DNA from: Actinomyces israelii DSM 43320
GTDB taxonomy: Bacteria; Actinomycetota; Actinomycetes; Actinomycetales; Actinomycetaceae
Direction of reading: 5' to 3'
Assembly (NCBI RefSeq): GCF_000711965.1
Contig: NZ_JONS01000004.1
Location: 62,001 to 126,000, forward strand
Length of the DNA stretch: 64,000 nt
Shown: positions 46,926 to 55,423 of the stretch, in pieces
How positions within the stretch are numbered: the stretch's first letter is position 1
Layout of the letters: each line of letters starts with the position of its first letter
Notes under the pieces: model-generated
Databases searched by the model: none
Told to the model about the DNA's origin: nothing
The model's input: only the letters and a program-made list of their open reading frames with translations
Made by a program: the position numbers and the translations under genes

Positions 46926-48434
46926 CTAAACGTCCCGCCGCAGCAGCGCGCAGAACATGGCGTCGGTGTCGTCGGCGTGCGGCCACAGCTGGAGCATCTG
47001 CCGGTCGGCCCCGGCGGGCGGACGCGGCGCGGTGCGGGCGGCGATGTCGCCGGCGTGGAGGACCTCGACCCGGCCGCCGCTCCGATGAAGCTGCCTGAGC
47101 ACATCGCGCACGACGTACTCGGTCTCCAGGACGTGCGGCGAGCACGTCGCGTAGGCCACCACTCCCCCGGGCCGCACGGCCGTCAGCGCGCCGGCGAGCA
47201 GCTCGCGCTGCAGGGCGGCGAGCTCGGAGACGTCCTTGGGACTCCGCCGCCACCGGGCCTCGGGGCGTCGGCGCAGGGAACCGAGCCCCGTGCAGGGGGC
47301 GTCCACGAGGACCCGGTCGTAGCGGCCCGGCTCGTCCCGGCCCAGGCTCCGGCCGTCGCCGCAGCGGACCTCGACCGCGCCGGGGGGCAGGGCGCGCACG
47401 GAGGCCTCGACCAGCCGCGCCCGGTGCGGGGCGATCTCGTTGGCCGTCAGGTGGGCGCCGCGCCCGGCCGCGCAGGCGCCGAGCAGCGCGGCCTTGCCGC
47501 CCGGCCCGGCGCACAGGTCGAGCCAGCGCTCGTCGCGCCCCTCGACCGGGGCCTCGGCGACCATGAGGGCGACCAGCTGGCTGCCCTCGTCCTCGACACC
47601 GGCCCGCGAGTCGCGCACGGCGCGGATCCGGCCGGGGTCTCCCCCGGCCAGGACGACGGCGCAGGGGCTCACGTCGCCGGGGCACGGCTCCTGGCGGGTG
47701 GCGGCCTCGGCCTCACCGGCGAGGCGCTCGGGGGCGATGAGCCCGGGGCGGGCGCACAGCACCACCTTCGGCTCGGCGTTGTCGGCCTGCAGCAGCGCCT
47801 CCAGCTCGTCCTCGGAACGGCCGTTGGCCAGCAGCGCCTGGCGCATGGCCTTGACCACCCACACCGGGTGGGACTCGACGGCAGCCAGCGCCTCCACCCC
47901 GTCGGACGCCTCGGCCCGCAGCACGGCCAGCCAGGCGTCGAGATCGCGCTCGGAGACGCGTCGCAGGACGGCGTTGACGAAGGTCGCGGCGCCGCGTCCC
48001 GCGGCGTACGCGGCCAGGTCCACCGTGGCCGAGACGGCGGCGTGGCCGGGCACGCGCATGCCGAGCAGCTGGTGGCTCCCCAGCCTGAGCACGTCGAGCA
48101 CGACGGCGTCCATGCGGGACACGGGGCGGTCCGAGCAGTGGGCGATGATAGCGTCGTAGCGGCCTCGGAGCCGCAGGGCGCCGTAGGTCAGGGCCGTGGC
48201 GAAGCCGGCGTCGCGCCGGCCCAAGCGGGCCCTCTCCAGGAGCCCGGGCAGGATCAGGTTGGCGTAGGCGTCGTCCTGGCGGACCTTGGTGAGGGCCTGC
48301 AGGCTGACGAGCCGGGGGCCATCGACCCGCGGGTCCCGGGAGTCGCCGTGCTGCCGGCTGCGACGATCGGAGGAGCGGCCGCGATGGTGATAGCCCCCGC
48401 GCTGTCCGCCGGCGCGGGTCCCGCGCGCCGTCAT
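46926..48434 (-). CDS. rsmB: 16S rRNA m5C967 methyltransferase RsmB
   Basis: A 502-residue enzyme with an Arg-rich N-terminal extension, an RNA-binding NusB-like domain (RQDDAYANLILPGLLERA, GRYDAIIAHCSDRPVSRMDAVVLDVLRLGSHQLL) and a SAM-dependent NOL1/NOP2 domain: DLCAGPGGKAALLG (SAM loop), RYDRVLVDAPCTGLGSLRRRPEARWRRSPKDV (catalytic Cys in PCTG) and VAYATCSPHVLETEYVVRDVL (second Cys in ATCS). It makes m5C in 16S rRNA. The ATG overlaps the fmt stop as ATGA, confirming the start at 48434. Confidence 0.93.
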   Translation of the reverse strand: MTARGTRAGGQRGGYHHRGRSSDRRSRQHGDSRDPRVDGPRLVSLQALTKVRQDDAYANLILPGLLERARLGRRDAGFATALTYGALRLRGRYDAIIAHCSDRPVSRMDAVVLDVLRLGSHQLLGMRVPGHAAVSATVDLAAYAAGRGAATFVNAVLRRVSERDLDAWLAVLRAEASDGVEALAAVESHPVWVVKAMRQALLANGRSEDELEALLQADNAEPKVVLCARPGLIAPERLAGEAEAATRQEPCPGDVSPCAVVLAGGDPGRIRAVRDSRAGVEDEGSQLVALMVAEAPVEGRDERWLDLCAGPGGKAALLGACAAGRGAHLTANEIAPHRARLVEASVRALPPGAVEVRCGDGRSLGRDEPGRYDRVLVDAPCTGLGSLRRRPEARWRRSPKDVSELAALQRELLAGALTAVRPGGVVAYATCSPHVLETEYVVRDVLRQLHRSGGRVEVLHAGDIAARTAPRPPAGADRQMLQLWPHADDTDAMFCALLRRDV

Positions 48435-49381
48435 GACAGCCTCTCCCCTCGCGCACCGAGAGCGGCTCCCGCTGGCGGGCGGGCGCCGCGCGTCCAGGCG
48501 TCCGCCGGCATCCACTTCCTTCCGGCGGGAGCGACCTCGCCCAGCCGCACGGCGCAGGTGCCGGTGCCGACGAGCACCTCGTGCCTGGCGACCCGGATCC
48601 GCCCGGGCGGAAGATCGGTGACCTCGGGGGCGAGCACGACCGGTCCGAGTCGGAGGCGGGCGCCGTCGTAGAGGGTGCGGGCGCCCGGGGCGGGCGTCAC
48701 CCCGCGTACGCGGCGGTCGATGACGCGGGCCGGATCGGTCCAGCGGATCTCGCCGTCGGCGGGCGTGAGCGCGGGCGCCAGGGTGACGCCCTCCTCCGCC
48801 TGCGGCTCGGGGGCGGCCGTGCCGCGGGCGATGGCGCGCAGGACGTCGAGGACCAGGGGGGCGCCGGCGTCGGCGAGGCGGGCCAGAAGATCTCCCGCGG
48901 TGTCGGTGGAGCGGATGGTCTCGGTCAGCCGTGCATAGACCGGACCGGTGTCCAGGCCCTCCTCGAGGCCGAAGACGCAGGCTCCGGTGACGGCGTCGCC
49001 GGCGATGAGGGCGTGCTGGACGGGGGCGGCGCCGCGCCAGGCGGGCAGGAGCGAGAAGTGGAGGTTGAGCCAGCCGTGCTCGGGCGCCTCCAGGAGCGGC
49101 GGCGGGACGAGGCGCCCGTAGGCGACGACGACGGCGACCCCGGCGTTCAGGTCCCGCACCCAGGTCCGGGTGTCCCCATCCTTCAGGGTGGCGGGCGTGC
49201 GCGTGTCGAGGCCTGCGGCGCGGGCGAGTGCCGCCACGGGTGAGGGGCGCAGGACACGTCCGCGACCCTTGCGGGCGTCGGCGCGGGTGAGGACGCCGAC
49301 GACCTCGTGCTCGGGGTCGTTCATGAGGGCCCGGAGGGTGGGCAGGGCCACCCCGGGGGTGCCGGCGAAGAGAACGCGCAT
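48431..49381 (-). CDS. fmt: Methionyl-tRNA formyltransferase
   Basis: A 316-residue enzyme. MRVLFAGTPGVALPTLRALM, ADARKGRGRVLRPSPVAALA, VVVAYGRLVPPPLLEAPEHGWLNLHFSLLPAWRGAAPVQHALIAGD (the HFSLLPAWRGAAP formyl-folate motif with the catalytic His) and GVTLAPALTPADGEIRW are complete. It formylates initiator Met-tRNA. The frame reaches 49555, but MRVLFAGT at 49381 is the family start, and a TAGACT -10 lies 7 nt before it. rsmB follows with an ATGA overlap. The promoter lies inside the end of the upstream HAD gene. Confidence 0.95.
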   Translation of the reverse strand: MRVLFAGTPGVALPTLRALMNDPEHEVVGVLTRADARKGRGRVLRPSPVAALARAAGLDTRTPATLKDGDTRTWVRDLNAGVAVVVAYGRLVPPPLLEAPEHGWLNLHFSLLPAWRGAAPVQHALIAGDAVTGACVFGLEEGLDTGPVYARLTETIRSTDTAGDLLARLADAGAPLVLDVLRAIARGTAAPEPQAEEGVTLAPALTPADGEIRWTDPARVIDRRVRGVTPAPGARTLYDGARLRLGPVVLAPEVTDLPPGRIRVARHEVLVGTGTCAVRLGEVAPAGRKWMPADAWTRGARPPAGAALGARGERLS

Positions 49382-49388
49382 GGGTGAC

Positions 49389-49394
49389 AGTCTA
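49389..49394 (-). promoter_or_regulatory. -10 element of leaderless fmt promoter
   Basis: On the minus strand TAGACT is followed by 7 nt and the fmt ATG at 49381. It overlaps the stop region of the HAD gene. No Shine-Dalgarno sequence precedes the start. Confidence 0.5.
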
Positions 49395-50123
49395 CGGGGC
49401 AGTCGCAGTGCTCTCGGCGCGCTCAGCGCTCCTGTGCCGCCGCGGAGGCAGAAGGCCCGCGTCGGCCAGCGCGGCGCGCAGGGCGCCGGCCCCGGTGAAG
49501 AGGTGCGTGCGCAGGCCGACGCTCCTGGCACCGTCGATGTTGGCCGGGGAGTCATCGACGAAGAGGGTGCGTGCGGGGTCGAGGCCGTAGCGAGTCAGCA
49601 GGATCCGGTAGAGTGCCGGGTCGGGCTTGACCAGGTGCTCGGCCCCAGAGACGACGACGCCGTGGAAGCGCGCGAGCTGGGGCATAAGACGCCGGGAGGC
49701 GGCGAAGAGAACGTCATTGAAGTTGGTCAGGGCGTACAGGGGCGCTCCCGCGGCGAGGAGATCGTCGACGAGGGGCGCCATGCCGGGCACCGGACCGGTG
49801 AGCGAGTCCTCGAAGTGGTCCCAGTACAGGCGCTGAATGCGCTCCCACTCGGGGCGGTCGGGGTGAGCAGCGACCAGGTCGGCGAGGATGTCGCCGAGGG
49901 GCTCACCGGCATCGGCGCGGGCGTTGAGGGAGCCGAAGTCGGCGTCCGCGCAGAACTCGTGCCACAGCGCCGTGGGCACACGACCCGCGACGGCGCCGAT
50001 GGCCTCCCAGGCGTACAGGACGTTGCCCACGTCCAGGACGACGGCGGTGACCGGTCGGAGCGGGACCCGCTCGGGCGAGTCCACCGAGTCGGTGGAGTCG
50101 GTCGGTAAGTCTGCTGAGTCCAT
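49392..50123 (-). CDS. HAD-family hydrolase
   Basis: A 243-residue HAD superfamily protein: TAVVLDVGNVLYAW (motif I, with DxG rather than DxD), a helical cap, LYALTNFND (motif II, Thr-Asn), VKPDPALYRILLTRYGL (motif III Lys) and TLFVDDSPANIDGARSVGL (motif IV Asp-Asp). It most resembles YihX/EpoX-type phosphatases, but Asp-Val-Gly at motif I lacks the second acid, which is typical of haloacid-dehalogenase-like branches. Its substrate is unknown. It precedes fmt on the same strand (11 nt apart) and lies at the edge of the plus-strand catabolic island. Confidence 0.82.
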   Translation of the reverse strand: MDSADLPTDSTDSVDSPERVPLRPVTAVVLDVGNVLYAWEAIGAVAGRVPTALWHEFCADADFGSLNARADAGEPLGDILADLVAAHPDRPEWERIQRLYWDHFEDSLTGPVPGMAPLVDDLLAAGAPLYALTNFNDVLFAASRRLMPQLARFHGVVVSGAEHLVKPDPALYRILLTRYGLDPARTLFVDDSPANIDGARSVGLRTHLFTGAGALRAALADAGLLPPRRHRSAERAESTATAP

Positions 50124-50737
50124 GACCGGACGATCTCAGCCCCGTACAGTGCCGGGCAAGCCGGCCAGGACGGTGCTCGCGTAGCAGTCGAAGATGGTGC
50201 GTGCGTACCAGTTTCGCCCGGACACGGCTCTTCCGGGACCGCTCGGGGCGACGTCGAGATTGGCGGATCGCACAACTAGACGGCATCGCGCTGCCGTGCG
50301 CACTCCTCGCGTGGTCACAGTGAATCGTTGGGAGATCAAGAGACGGTGGCGGTCCTTGCCGCCCCGCGACAACAGGAGTGTTGAGGGTCACAACAAAGAT
50401 GAGGCGGTTTGCGGGAGCGGCTTCCCCATCCCGACCAGAAGTAGTACGCTCGTACCAGTCGAGCGGGGACGTGATCCGTGCCACCGCGCGTCTTCTGTTT
50501 TCCACGGCACAGGGCTGTGCCAGAGAGGGAGCGATGACACTGATGCTGTCGCCCATCGGCTCCGGAGCCGGGGAGCCCCGGCGGATCGCTGCGCCGTCCC
50601 GAAGCCGCGGCACCCCGGTTCGCGCCGAGAGCCCGGAGGGTTCGCAGAGCGCCGGCCGCCTCCTCGGCGGTACAGTCGCCCTCTAACGCCCTCTAACCGT
50701 TCACTTTCGCCAACTATTCGCTGATGTAGGAGTTGTT
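50124..50737 (+). promoter_or_regulatory. Gene-free region upstream of arcB with repeated motifs
   Basis: No gene is recognised in these 614 bp. Close to the arcB start is a perfect 10-bp tandem repeat, GCCCTCTAAC twice (50678-50697), one helical turn apart. Two related 16-bp motifs lie further up: GTGCGTGCGTACCAGT (50197-50212) and GTACGCTCGTACCAGT (50444-50459), identical at 13 of 16 positions; the second contains the palindrome GTACG-CT-CGTAC. TCACAGTGA (50315-50323) is another short palindrome. These are candidate operators for the island. A small frame at 50378-50686 has no resemblance to a known protein. Confidence 0.4.
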
Positions 50738-51748
50738 GTGGGTCATTTGTTGTCTGGTCGTCATTTTCTGAGGGAGCTGGACTTCTCTGCTGAGGAGTGG
50801 GGGTCGTTGCTGGATCTGGCTGGGGAGCTGAAGGCGGCGAAGCGGTCTGGTTGTGAGGTGCGGCGTCTGGTGGGGCGGAATATCGCTCTGGTCTTTGAGA
50901 AGACCTCGACGCGGACGCGGTGCTCGTTCGAGGTGGCGGCCTATGACCAGGGGGCGCGGGTGACGTACCTGGACCCGTCGGGCTCCCAGCTGGGGCACAA
51001 GGAGTCGGTGGCGGACACGGCGCGGGTGCTGGGCCGGTTCTATGACGGGATCGAGTTCCGGGGCAGCCGGCAGGAGCACGTCGAGACGCTGGCGGAGCTG
51101 TCGGGGGTGCCGGTGTGGAACGGTCTGACCGACCAGTGGCACCCCACGCAGATGCTGGCCGACCAGCTGACGATGCTGGAGCACTCGGGGGGCCGGCCGC
51201 TGGGGGAGGTGTCCCTGGCCTACCTGGGGGACGCTCGTAACAACGTGGCCCACTCCCTGCTGGTGTCGGGGGCGCTGATGGGCATGGACGTGCGCATGGT
51301 CTGCCCGGGCGAGCTGCGGCCCGAGGCGGGTGTGGTGGCCGCGGCCGAGGGCCTGGCCGCGGGCAGCGGCGGCCGGGTCACGGTCACCGAGGACCCGGCC
51401 GCGGGCGTGGAGGGGGTGGACTTCCTGTACACCGACGTGTGGGTCTCCATGGGCGAGCCCAAGGAGGTGTGGGACTCCCGGATCGGCCTGCTGCGCCCCT
51501 ACCAGGTCAACGCGGCCCTGGTCCGGGCCACCGGCAACCCCGGCGTGAGGTTCCTGCACTGCCTGCCGGCCTTCCACGACCGGGGCACCGCGGTGGGGGC
51601 CGAGATCTACGACAGGACCGGCATGGAGGGCCTGGAGGTCACCGACGAGGTGTTCGAGTCCGAGGCCAGTATCGTCTTCGACCAGGCCGAGAACCGCATG
51701 CACACCATCAAGGCGGTCATGGTGGCCACCCTGGGGGACTGGGAGTGA
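50738..51748 (+). CDS. arcB: Ornithine carbamoyltransferase, catabolic type
   Basis: A 336-residue transcarbamylase. Carbamoyl phosphate motif STRTR (57-61), HPTQ (135-138), [11 protein letters not shown], the ornithine-specific SMG loop (DVWVSMGE, residues 233-240) and HCLP (274-277) are all present, so ornithine rather than putrescine or another amine is the expected acceptor. Immediate linkage to carbamate kinase points to the catabolic direction: citrulline plus phosphate to ornithine plus carbamoyl phosphate. GTG 50738 has AGGAG 5 nt upstream. The 5' part uses less GC-rich codons than the genes to the left. An arginine deiminase gene (arcA), normally adjacent, is absent. Confidence 0.93.
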   Translation: MGHLLSGRHFLRELDFSAEEWGSLLDLAGELKAAKRSGCEVRRLVGRNIALVFEKTSTRTRCSFEVAAYDQGARVTYLDPSGSQLGHKESVADTARVLGRFYDGIEFRGSRQEHVETLAELSGVPVWNGLTDQWHPTQMLADQLTMLEHSGGRPLGEVSLAYLGDARNNVAHSLLVSGALMGMDVRMVCPGELRPEAGVVAAAEGLAAGSGGRVTVTEDPAAGVEGVDFLYTDVWVSMGEPKEVWDSRIGLLRPYQVNAALVRATGNPGVRFLHCLPAFHDRGTAVGAEIYDRTGMEGLEVTDEVFESEASIVFDQAENRMHTIKAVMVATLGDWE

Positions 51749-51765
51749 CGGTGACGCAGGCGAGA

Positions 51766-51810
51766 CAGGCCGGACAGGCCCGGCAGGCCGGGCAGGCCGG
51801 GCAGGCCGGG
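51766..51810 (+). repeat. Tandem 9-bp CAGGCCGGG-type repeat between arcB and arcC
   Basis: Five units (CAGGCCGGA, CAGGCCCGG and three identical CAGGCCGGG) fill half of the arcB-arcC spacer. The array could change by slippage and alter spacing to the arcC ribosome binding site (GGAGAG just before the ATG at 51840). Confidence 0.75.
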
Positions 51811-51839
51811 GTGAGCGCGGTGAGCGGGGGGGAGAGCCG

Positions 51840-52814
51840 ATGAGGATCGTCGCGGCGCTGGGCGGCAACGCCCTGCTGGAGCGCGGGCAGGTGCCCGACG
51901 CGGCCGTCCAGGTGGCCAACGTGCGCGCCGCCGCGGCGCGCCTGGCCGAGCTGGCGCAGGACCACGAGCTGGTCATCACCCACGGCAACGGCCCCCAGGT
52001 GGGGGTCCTGGCCCTGGAGTCGGCCGACGACCAGCGGCTGTCCGAGCCCTACCCCTTCGACACCCTGGGCGCCCAGACCCAGGGCATGATCGGCTACTGG
52101 CTGCTCCAGGCCATGCAGAACGCCCTGCCCGGGCGCCAGGTCGCCTCCATGGTCAACCAGACCCTGGTCCTGGCCGGCGACCCCGCCCTGGAGCACCCCA
52201 CCAAGTTCGTCGGCGAGGTCTACACCAGGGACGAGGCCCAGGCCCTGGCCGCCACGCGCGGGTGGACCGTGCGCCCCGACGGCGAGCACTACCGGCGCGT
52301 GGTCGGCTCCCCCGCCCCCCAGCGCGTGATCGAGACCCGCCTGGTGCGCACCCTGCTCCAGGCCGGCGCCGTGGTCATCTGCGCCGGAGGCGGCGGCGTG
52401 CCCGTCATCCGCAACACCCACGGCAAGCTCCAGGGCATCGAGGCCGTCATCGACAAGGACCTCACCGCCGCCGTCCTGGCCGAGGACCTCGAGGCCGACG
52501 CCCTGCTCATCCTCACCGACGTCAACGGCGTCTACACCCACTACGGCACACCCCACGCCAAGCAGATCCCCCGCGCCACCCCCACCACCCTGCGCGCCCT
52601 CAACCCACCCGCAGGATCCATGGGACCCAAGGTCGAGGCCGTCTGCCGCTTCGTCGAGCTCACCGGAGACATGGCCGCCATCGGCCGCCTCCACGACGCC
52701 ACCCACATCATCCAAGGCACCGCCGGCACCATCATCACCCCCGGCGGCAGCTACGGAAACCCCAACGACCTCCAACCACCCCAGCCGGCGGCCGGCGGGC
52801 CCGAACGGGCCTGA
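51840..52814 (+). CDS. arcC: Carbamate kinase
   Basis: A 324-residue kinase of the amino-acid-kinase fold. MRIVAALGGNALLERG (GGNAL), LVITHGNGPQVGVLALES, DTLGAQTQGMIGYWLLQAM, NQTLVLAGDPA, GGGGVPVIRN, AVIDKDLTAAVLAEDLEADALLILTDVNGVYTHY (DKD, DVNGV) and GSMGPKVEAVCRF are the carbamate kinase signature blocks. It converts carbamoyl phosphate plus ADP into ATP, ammonia and CO2, giving the energy yield of the pathway. It follows arcB by 91 nt and is followed after 146 nt by the amidinotransferase gene. Confidence 0.95.
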   Translation: MRIVAALGGNALLERGQVPDAAVQVANVRAAAARLAELAQDHELVITHGNGPQVGVLALESADDQRLSEPYPFDTLGAQTQGMIGYWLLQAMQNALPGRQVASMVNQTLVLAGDPALEHPTKFVGEVYTRDEAQALAATRGWTVRPDGEHYRRVVGSPAPQRVIETRLVRTLLQAGAVVICAGGGGVPVIRNTHGKLQGIEAVIDKDLTAAVLAEDLEADALLILTDVNGVYTHYGTPHAKQIPRATPTTLRALNPPAGSMGPKVEAVCRFVELTGDMAAIGRLHDATHIIQGTAGTIITPGGSYGNPNDLQPPQPAAGGPERA

Positions 52815-52960
52815 GAACGTCAACGTACCGGCCCGATCAAGGAGGTGGTCCACCGCACCAAGTCATGACGGCGCCCTCTCGCCGTCGCTGCCGCACTATC
52901 AGCCCAACCATCGGCCCTGCTGAGGGCCTGTTCGCAATGCACAAGGAAGTGACATAACAC

Positions 52961-54088
52961 ATGACGAAGATCGTCAACTCCTGGAACGACTTCGACCCGC
53001 TCAAGCACGTGATCGTGGGGCGTGCGGACTTCTCGGTCATCCCGCCGGAGGAGCCCGCCACCTCGGAGAAGGTGCCGATCGACTCCGAGATGCGCGGCAT
53101 GTGGGGGCCTCGCCCCACCGCGACCGTCGAGGCGGCCAACGAGCAGCTGGACAACTACGTCAAGATCCTTGAGGGTCTGGGCGTCAAGGTGGACCGTCCC
53201 ACGCCGCTGCAGTGGAACCAGGCCATCCAGACCCCGGACTTCCGCACGGAGTCGGGTTTCACCCAGATGCCTCCTCGCGACATCCTGCTCACCATCGGTG
53301 AGGAGATCATGTCCTCGGCGAACTCCTTCCGCTGCCGCTACTTCGAGTACCTGGCCTACTGGCCGCTGATGAACCAGTACTTCGAGGAGGACCCGGAGTT
53401 CAAGTGGACCCAGGCCCCCCGGCCGCGCCTGACCGACAAGTCCTACAAGCACAACTACTACGACGAGAAGATCTCCATCGAGGAGCGTCTGGAGCGCACG
53501 GCCGCCAAGGACTTCGTGACCACCGAGGTCGAGCCCATGTGGGACGCCGCCGACGTCATGCGGGTGGGCAAGGACCTGTTCATCCAGCACGGCCTGACCA
53601 CCAACCGGAAGGCCATGGAGTGGTTCAAGCGGTACTACCCCGACTTCCGCGTCCACGCCGTCAACTTCCCGGGCGACCCCTACCCGATCCACATCGACGC
53701 GACCTTCGTGCCGCTGCGGCCGGGCCTGATCATCAACAACCCGCACCGTCACCTGCCTGAGGAGCAGCGCAAGATCTTCGAGGCCAACGACTGGCAGATC
53801 GTTGACGCCGCGCCGCCGGCTCACACCACGCCGCCGCCGCTGTGCTACTCCTCGGTGTGGCTGTCCATGAACTGCCTGGTGATCGACCACAAGACCGTGT
53901 GCGTCGAGGCCAGCGAGGTCCACCAGATGGAGCAGATGGACAAGCTGGGAATGAACGTCATCCCCGTGCCCTTCCGCGACGCCTACGCCTTCGGCGGCGG
54001 CCTGCACTGCGCGACCGCGGACGTCTACCGCGAGGGCACCTGCGAGGACTACTTCCCCAACCAGGTCGACGACCCGACCCTGGTCTGA
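52961..54088 (+). CDS. Glycine-amidinotransferase-like enzyme (candidate creatine:ornithine amidinotransferase)
   Basis: A 375-residue member of the guanidino-modifying amidinotransferase fold, close to mitochondrial arginine:glycine amidinotransferase (AGAT). The triad is intact: Asp195 in EPMWDAADV, His244 in HIDATF (with Asp246) and Cys350 in GGGLHC. Blocks matching human AGAT include RVGKDLFIQ, GLIINNPHRH (Arg263, at the AGAT Arg322 position that binds the arginine carboxylate), YSSVWLSMN (Ser297-Ser298) and VEASEV. Two substrate-pocket positions differ: Tyr241 and Ile243 where AGAT has Asn300 and Met302 (recalled from AGAT structure work). It lies between arcC and an EamA gene, with AAGGAAG before ATG. 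It could be a creatine- or guanidinoacetate-using amidinotransferase, or a deiminase; substrate not proven. Confidence 0.85.
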   Translation: MTKIVNSWNDFDPLKHVIVGRADFSVIPPEEPATSEKVPIDSEMRGMWGPRPTATVEAANEQLDNYVKILEGLGVKVDRPTPLQWNQAIQTPDFRTESGFTQMPPRDILLTIGEEIMSSANSFRCRYFEYLAYWPLMNQYFEEDPEFKWTQAPRPRLTDKSYKHNYYDEKISIEERLERTAAKDFVTTEVEPMWDAADVMRVGKDLFIQHGLTTNRKAMEWFKRYYPDFRVHAVNFPGDPYPIHIDATFVPLRPGLIINNPHRHLPEEQRKIFEANDWQIVDAAPPAHTTPPPLCYSSVWLSMNCLVIDHKTVCVEASEVHQMEQMDKLGMNVIPVPFRDAYAFGGGLHCATADVYREGTCEDYFPNQVDDPTLV

Positions 54089-54101
54089 GCCAAGGGACGA
54101 A

Positions 54102-54140
54102 CGGCGGGGGCAGCCCACATCCAGAACGCCGCCCCCGCCG
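54102..54140 (+). terminator. Strong hairpin after the amidinotransferase gene
   Basis: CGGCGGGGGC (54102-54111) and GCCCCCGCCG (54131-54140) form a perfect 10-bp GC stem with a 19-nt loop, 14 nt after the stop codon. There is no T-tract, so it may be a partial terminator or mRNA-stabilising hairpin separating arcB-arcC-amidinotransferase from the transporter genes. The following stretch to 54312 has no gene. Confidence 0.55.
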
Positions 54141-54312
54141 CTCGGAGCGCCCAAGCGTCGAACGACAGGAGAATGAAGCAGCCGTCCCCGCTCATTTGTT
54201 CTAGTTCTTTGAGTGCATCCATGGCCGTCCGCAGGACGCGGGCCGGTTCTGCGATGAAACTTCAGAAACACTTTGACTGAATACCTATCTATGTACCGCA
54301 AAGGAGCGGAAG

Positions 54313-55359
54313 TTGGATACAGCAGCCCGCGCAAAGCTCAAAGGCTTCGGACTCATGTTCTTGTCATCGAGCCTCATGGGCGGAATTGGGGCGTTCGCCC
54401 GCTACATTGACGCCCCCGGAGACTTCATCTCCTTCTTCCGCAGCTTCAGCGGACTGATCGGCATGTCGCTGTTCTTCCTCCTCGTAGGAGGGTTCGCCAA
54501 GGTCAGGGCGACCAGGTTCACCCCGTCAATCTTTTTCTCCGGACTCTTCCTCGGGCTGCTGTCCGCCCTCTATGTCATCTCCACCCAGTACACCACCCTC
54601 GCCAACGCCTCATTCCTCATCTACACCGGGCCAGTTTATTCCACCATCCTGGCGACAATATTCCTCAAAGAGCCATTCAGGCCCGCGATGATAGGCTCGC
54701 TGGGGGCCGTGGTGGTCGGAACCCTTCTGATCGTCCAGATCATATCAGGCGCGGGATTCAAGCTCGATCTTGATCCCAAGTACGCCTTCGGGAACATTAT
54801 CGGCCTGCTCTCCGGCGTGGCCTACGGTCTCTACCTCTTCGCTTCGCGCTACCGAACGGACTGCGATTCCAATGTCCGGGCCTGGTACAATTTCCTCTTC
54901 GCCGTGGTCACCATCGGAGTCATGGTCGCCGTGCGCTGGCCGCAGCTCACCTACGTGGTTCGTGAGAAGGTTGACGGCGTCCCCACGGCCAAGCTTGACG
55001 AATCCGGAAACACCGTGACCGCCCCATGGGACCTGTTCAGCATGGACGCGCGCACCTGGGCGGTGCTCATCGTCGCCGCCCTGGTGACCGGGTTCGGAGC
55101 CTTCTACTTCCTCACCCTGGCAAGCAAGATCCTTCTTGCGGGCGAGCTGGCAACCATCTCCTACCAGGAGACCATCATGGCCTCATTGCTGGGCCTCGCC
55201 TTCTTCCGGGAGCATCTGTCAGGGATGCAGATGCTGGGCGGGCTGCTTATCATCAGCGGTGGCGTCTCCCAGGTATACTTCTCCACACGGGGGAAGAAGA
55301 GCAGGACTGACAAGATCAGACCAGAACCAGGGCAGAAGGAGGTCTCCCGGCCCCAGTAG
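54313..55359 (+). CDS. EamA/DMT-superfamily transporter
   Basis: A 348-residue membrane protein with about ten hydrophobic segments in two EamA repeats (FGLMFLSSSLMGGIGAFARYI, FFRSFSGLIGMSLFFLLVG, LSALYVISTQYTTLANASFLIYTGPVYSTILATIFLKEPF; second repeat VTGFGAFYFLTLASKILLAGELATISYQETIMASLLGLAFF). An extra loop of about 30 residues lies before the second repeat. DMT proteins often export amino acids or metabolites, so sarcosine, ornithine or an amino acid is plausible. The TTG start is preceded by AAGGAG at 6 nt. The gene is less GC-rich than the housekeeping genes. Substrate unknown. Confidence 0.8.
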   Translation: MDTAARAKLKGFGLMFLSSSLMGGIGAFARYIDAPGDFISFFRSFSGLIGMSLFFLLVGGFAKVRATRFTPSIFFSGLFLGLLSALYVISTQYTTLANASFLIYTGPVYSTILATIFLKEPFRPAMIGSLGAVVVGTLLIVQIISGAGFKLDLDPKYAFGNIIGLLSGVAYGLYLFASRYRTDCDSNVRAWYNFLFAVVTIGVMVAVRWPQLTYVVREKVDGVPTAKLDESGNTVTAPWDLFSMDARTWAVLIVAALVTGFGAFYFLTLASKILLAGELATISYQETIMASLLGLAFFREHLSGMQMLGGLLIISGGVSQVYFSTRGKKSRTDKIRPEPGQKEVSRPQ

Positions 55360-55423
55360 CAGCATCCTGAGCGGACAGTCAGGCACCACAGCACGCAGGC
55401 GCACCCACGAAAGGGGTCCACCA

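Noticed and set aside
50378-50686. A 102-codon open frame upstream of arcB
   Set aside because: The protein looks like random high-GC sequence with no recognisable motif, and the region has several operator-like repeats. It was also considered as an arcA remnant, without any matching block.
50738-51748. arcB as putrescine carbamoyltransferase
   Set aside because: The SMG loop (residues 237-239) is the ornithine-binding signature; putrescine enzymes lack it, and no agmatine deiminase is nearby.
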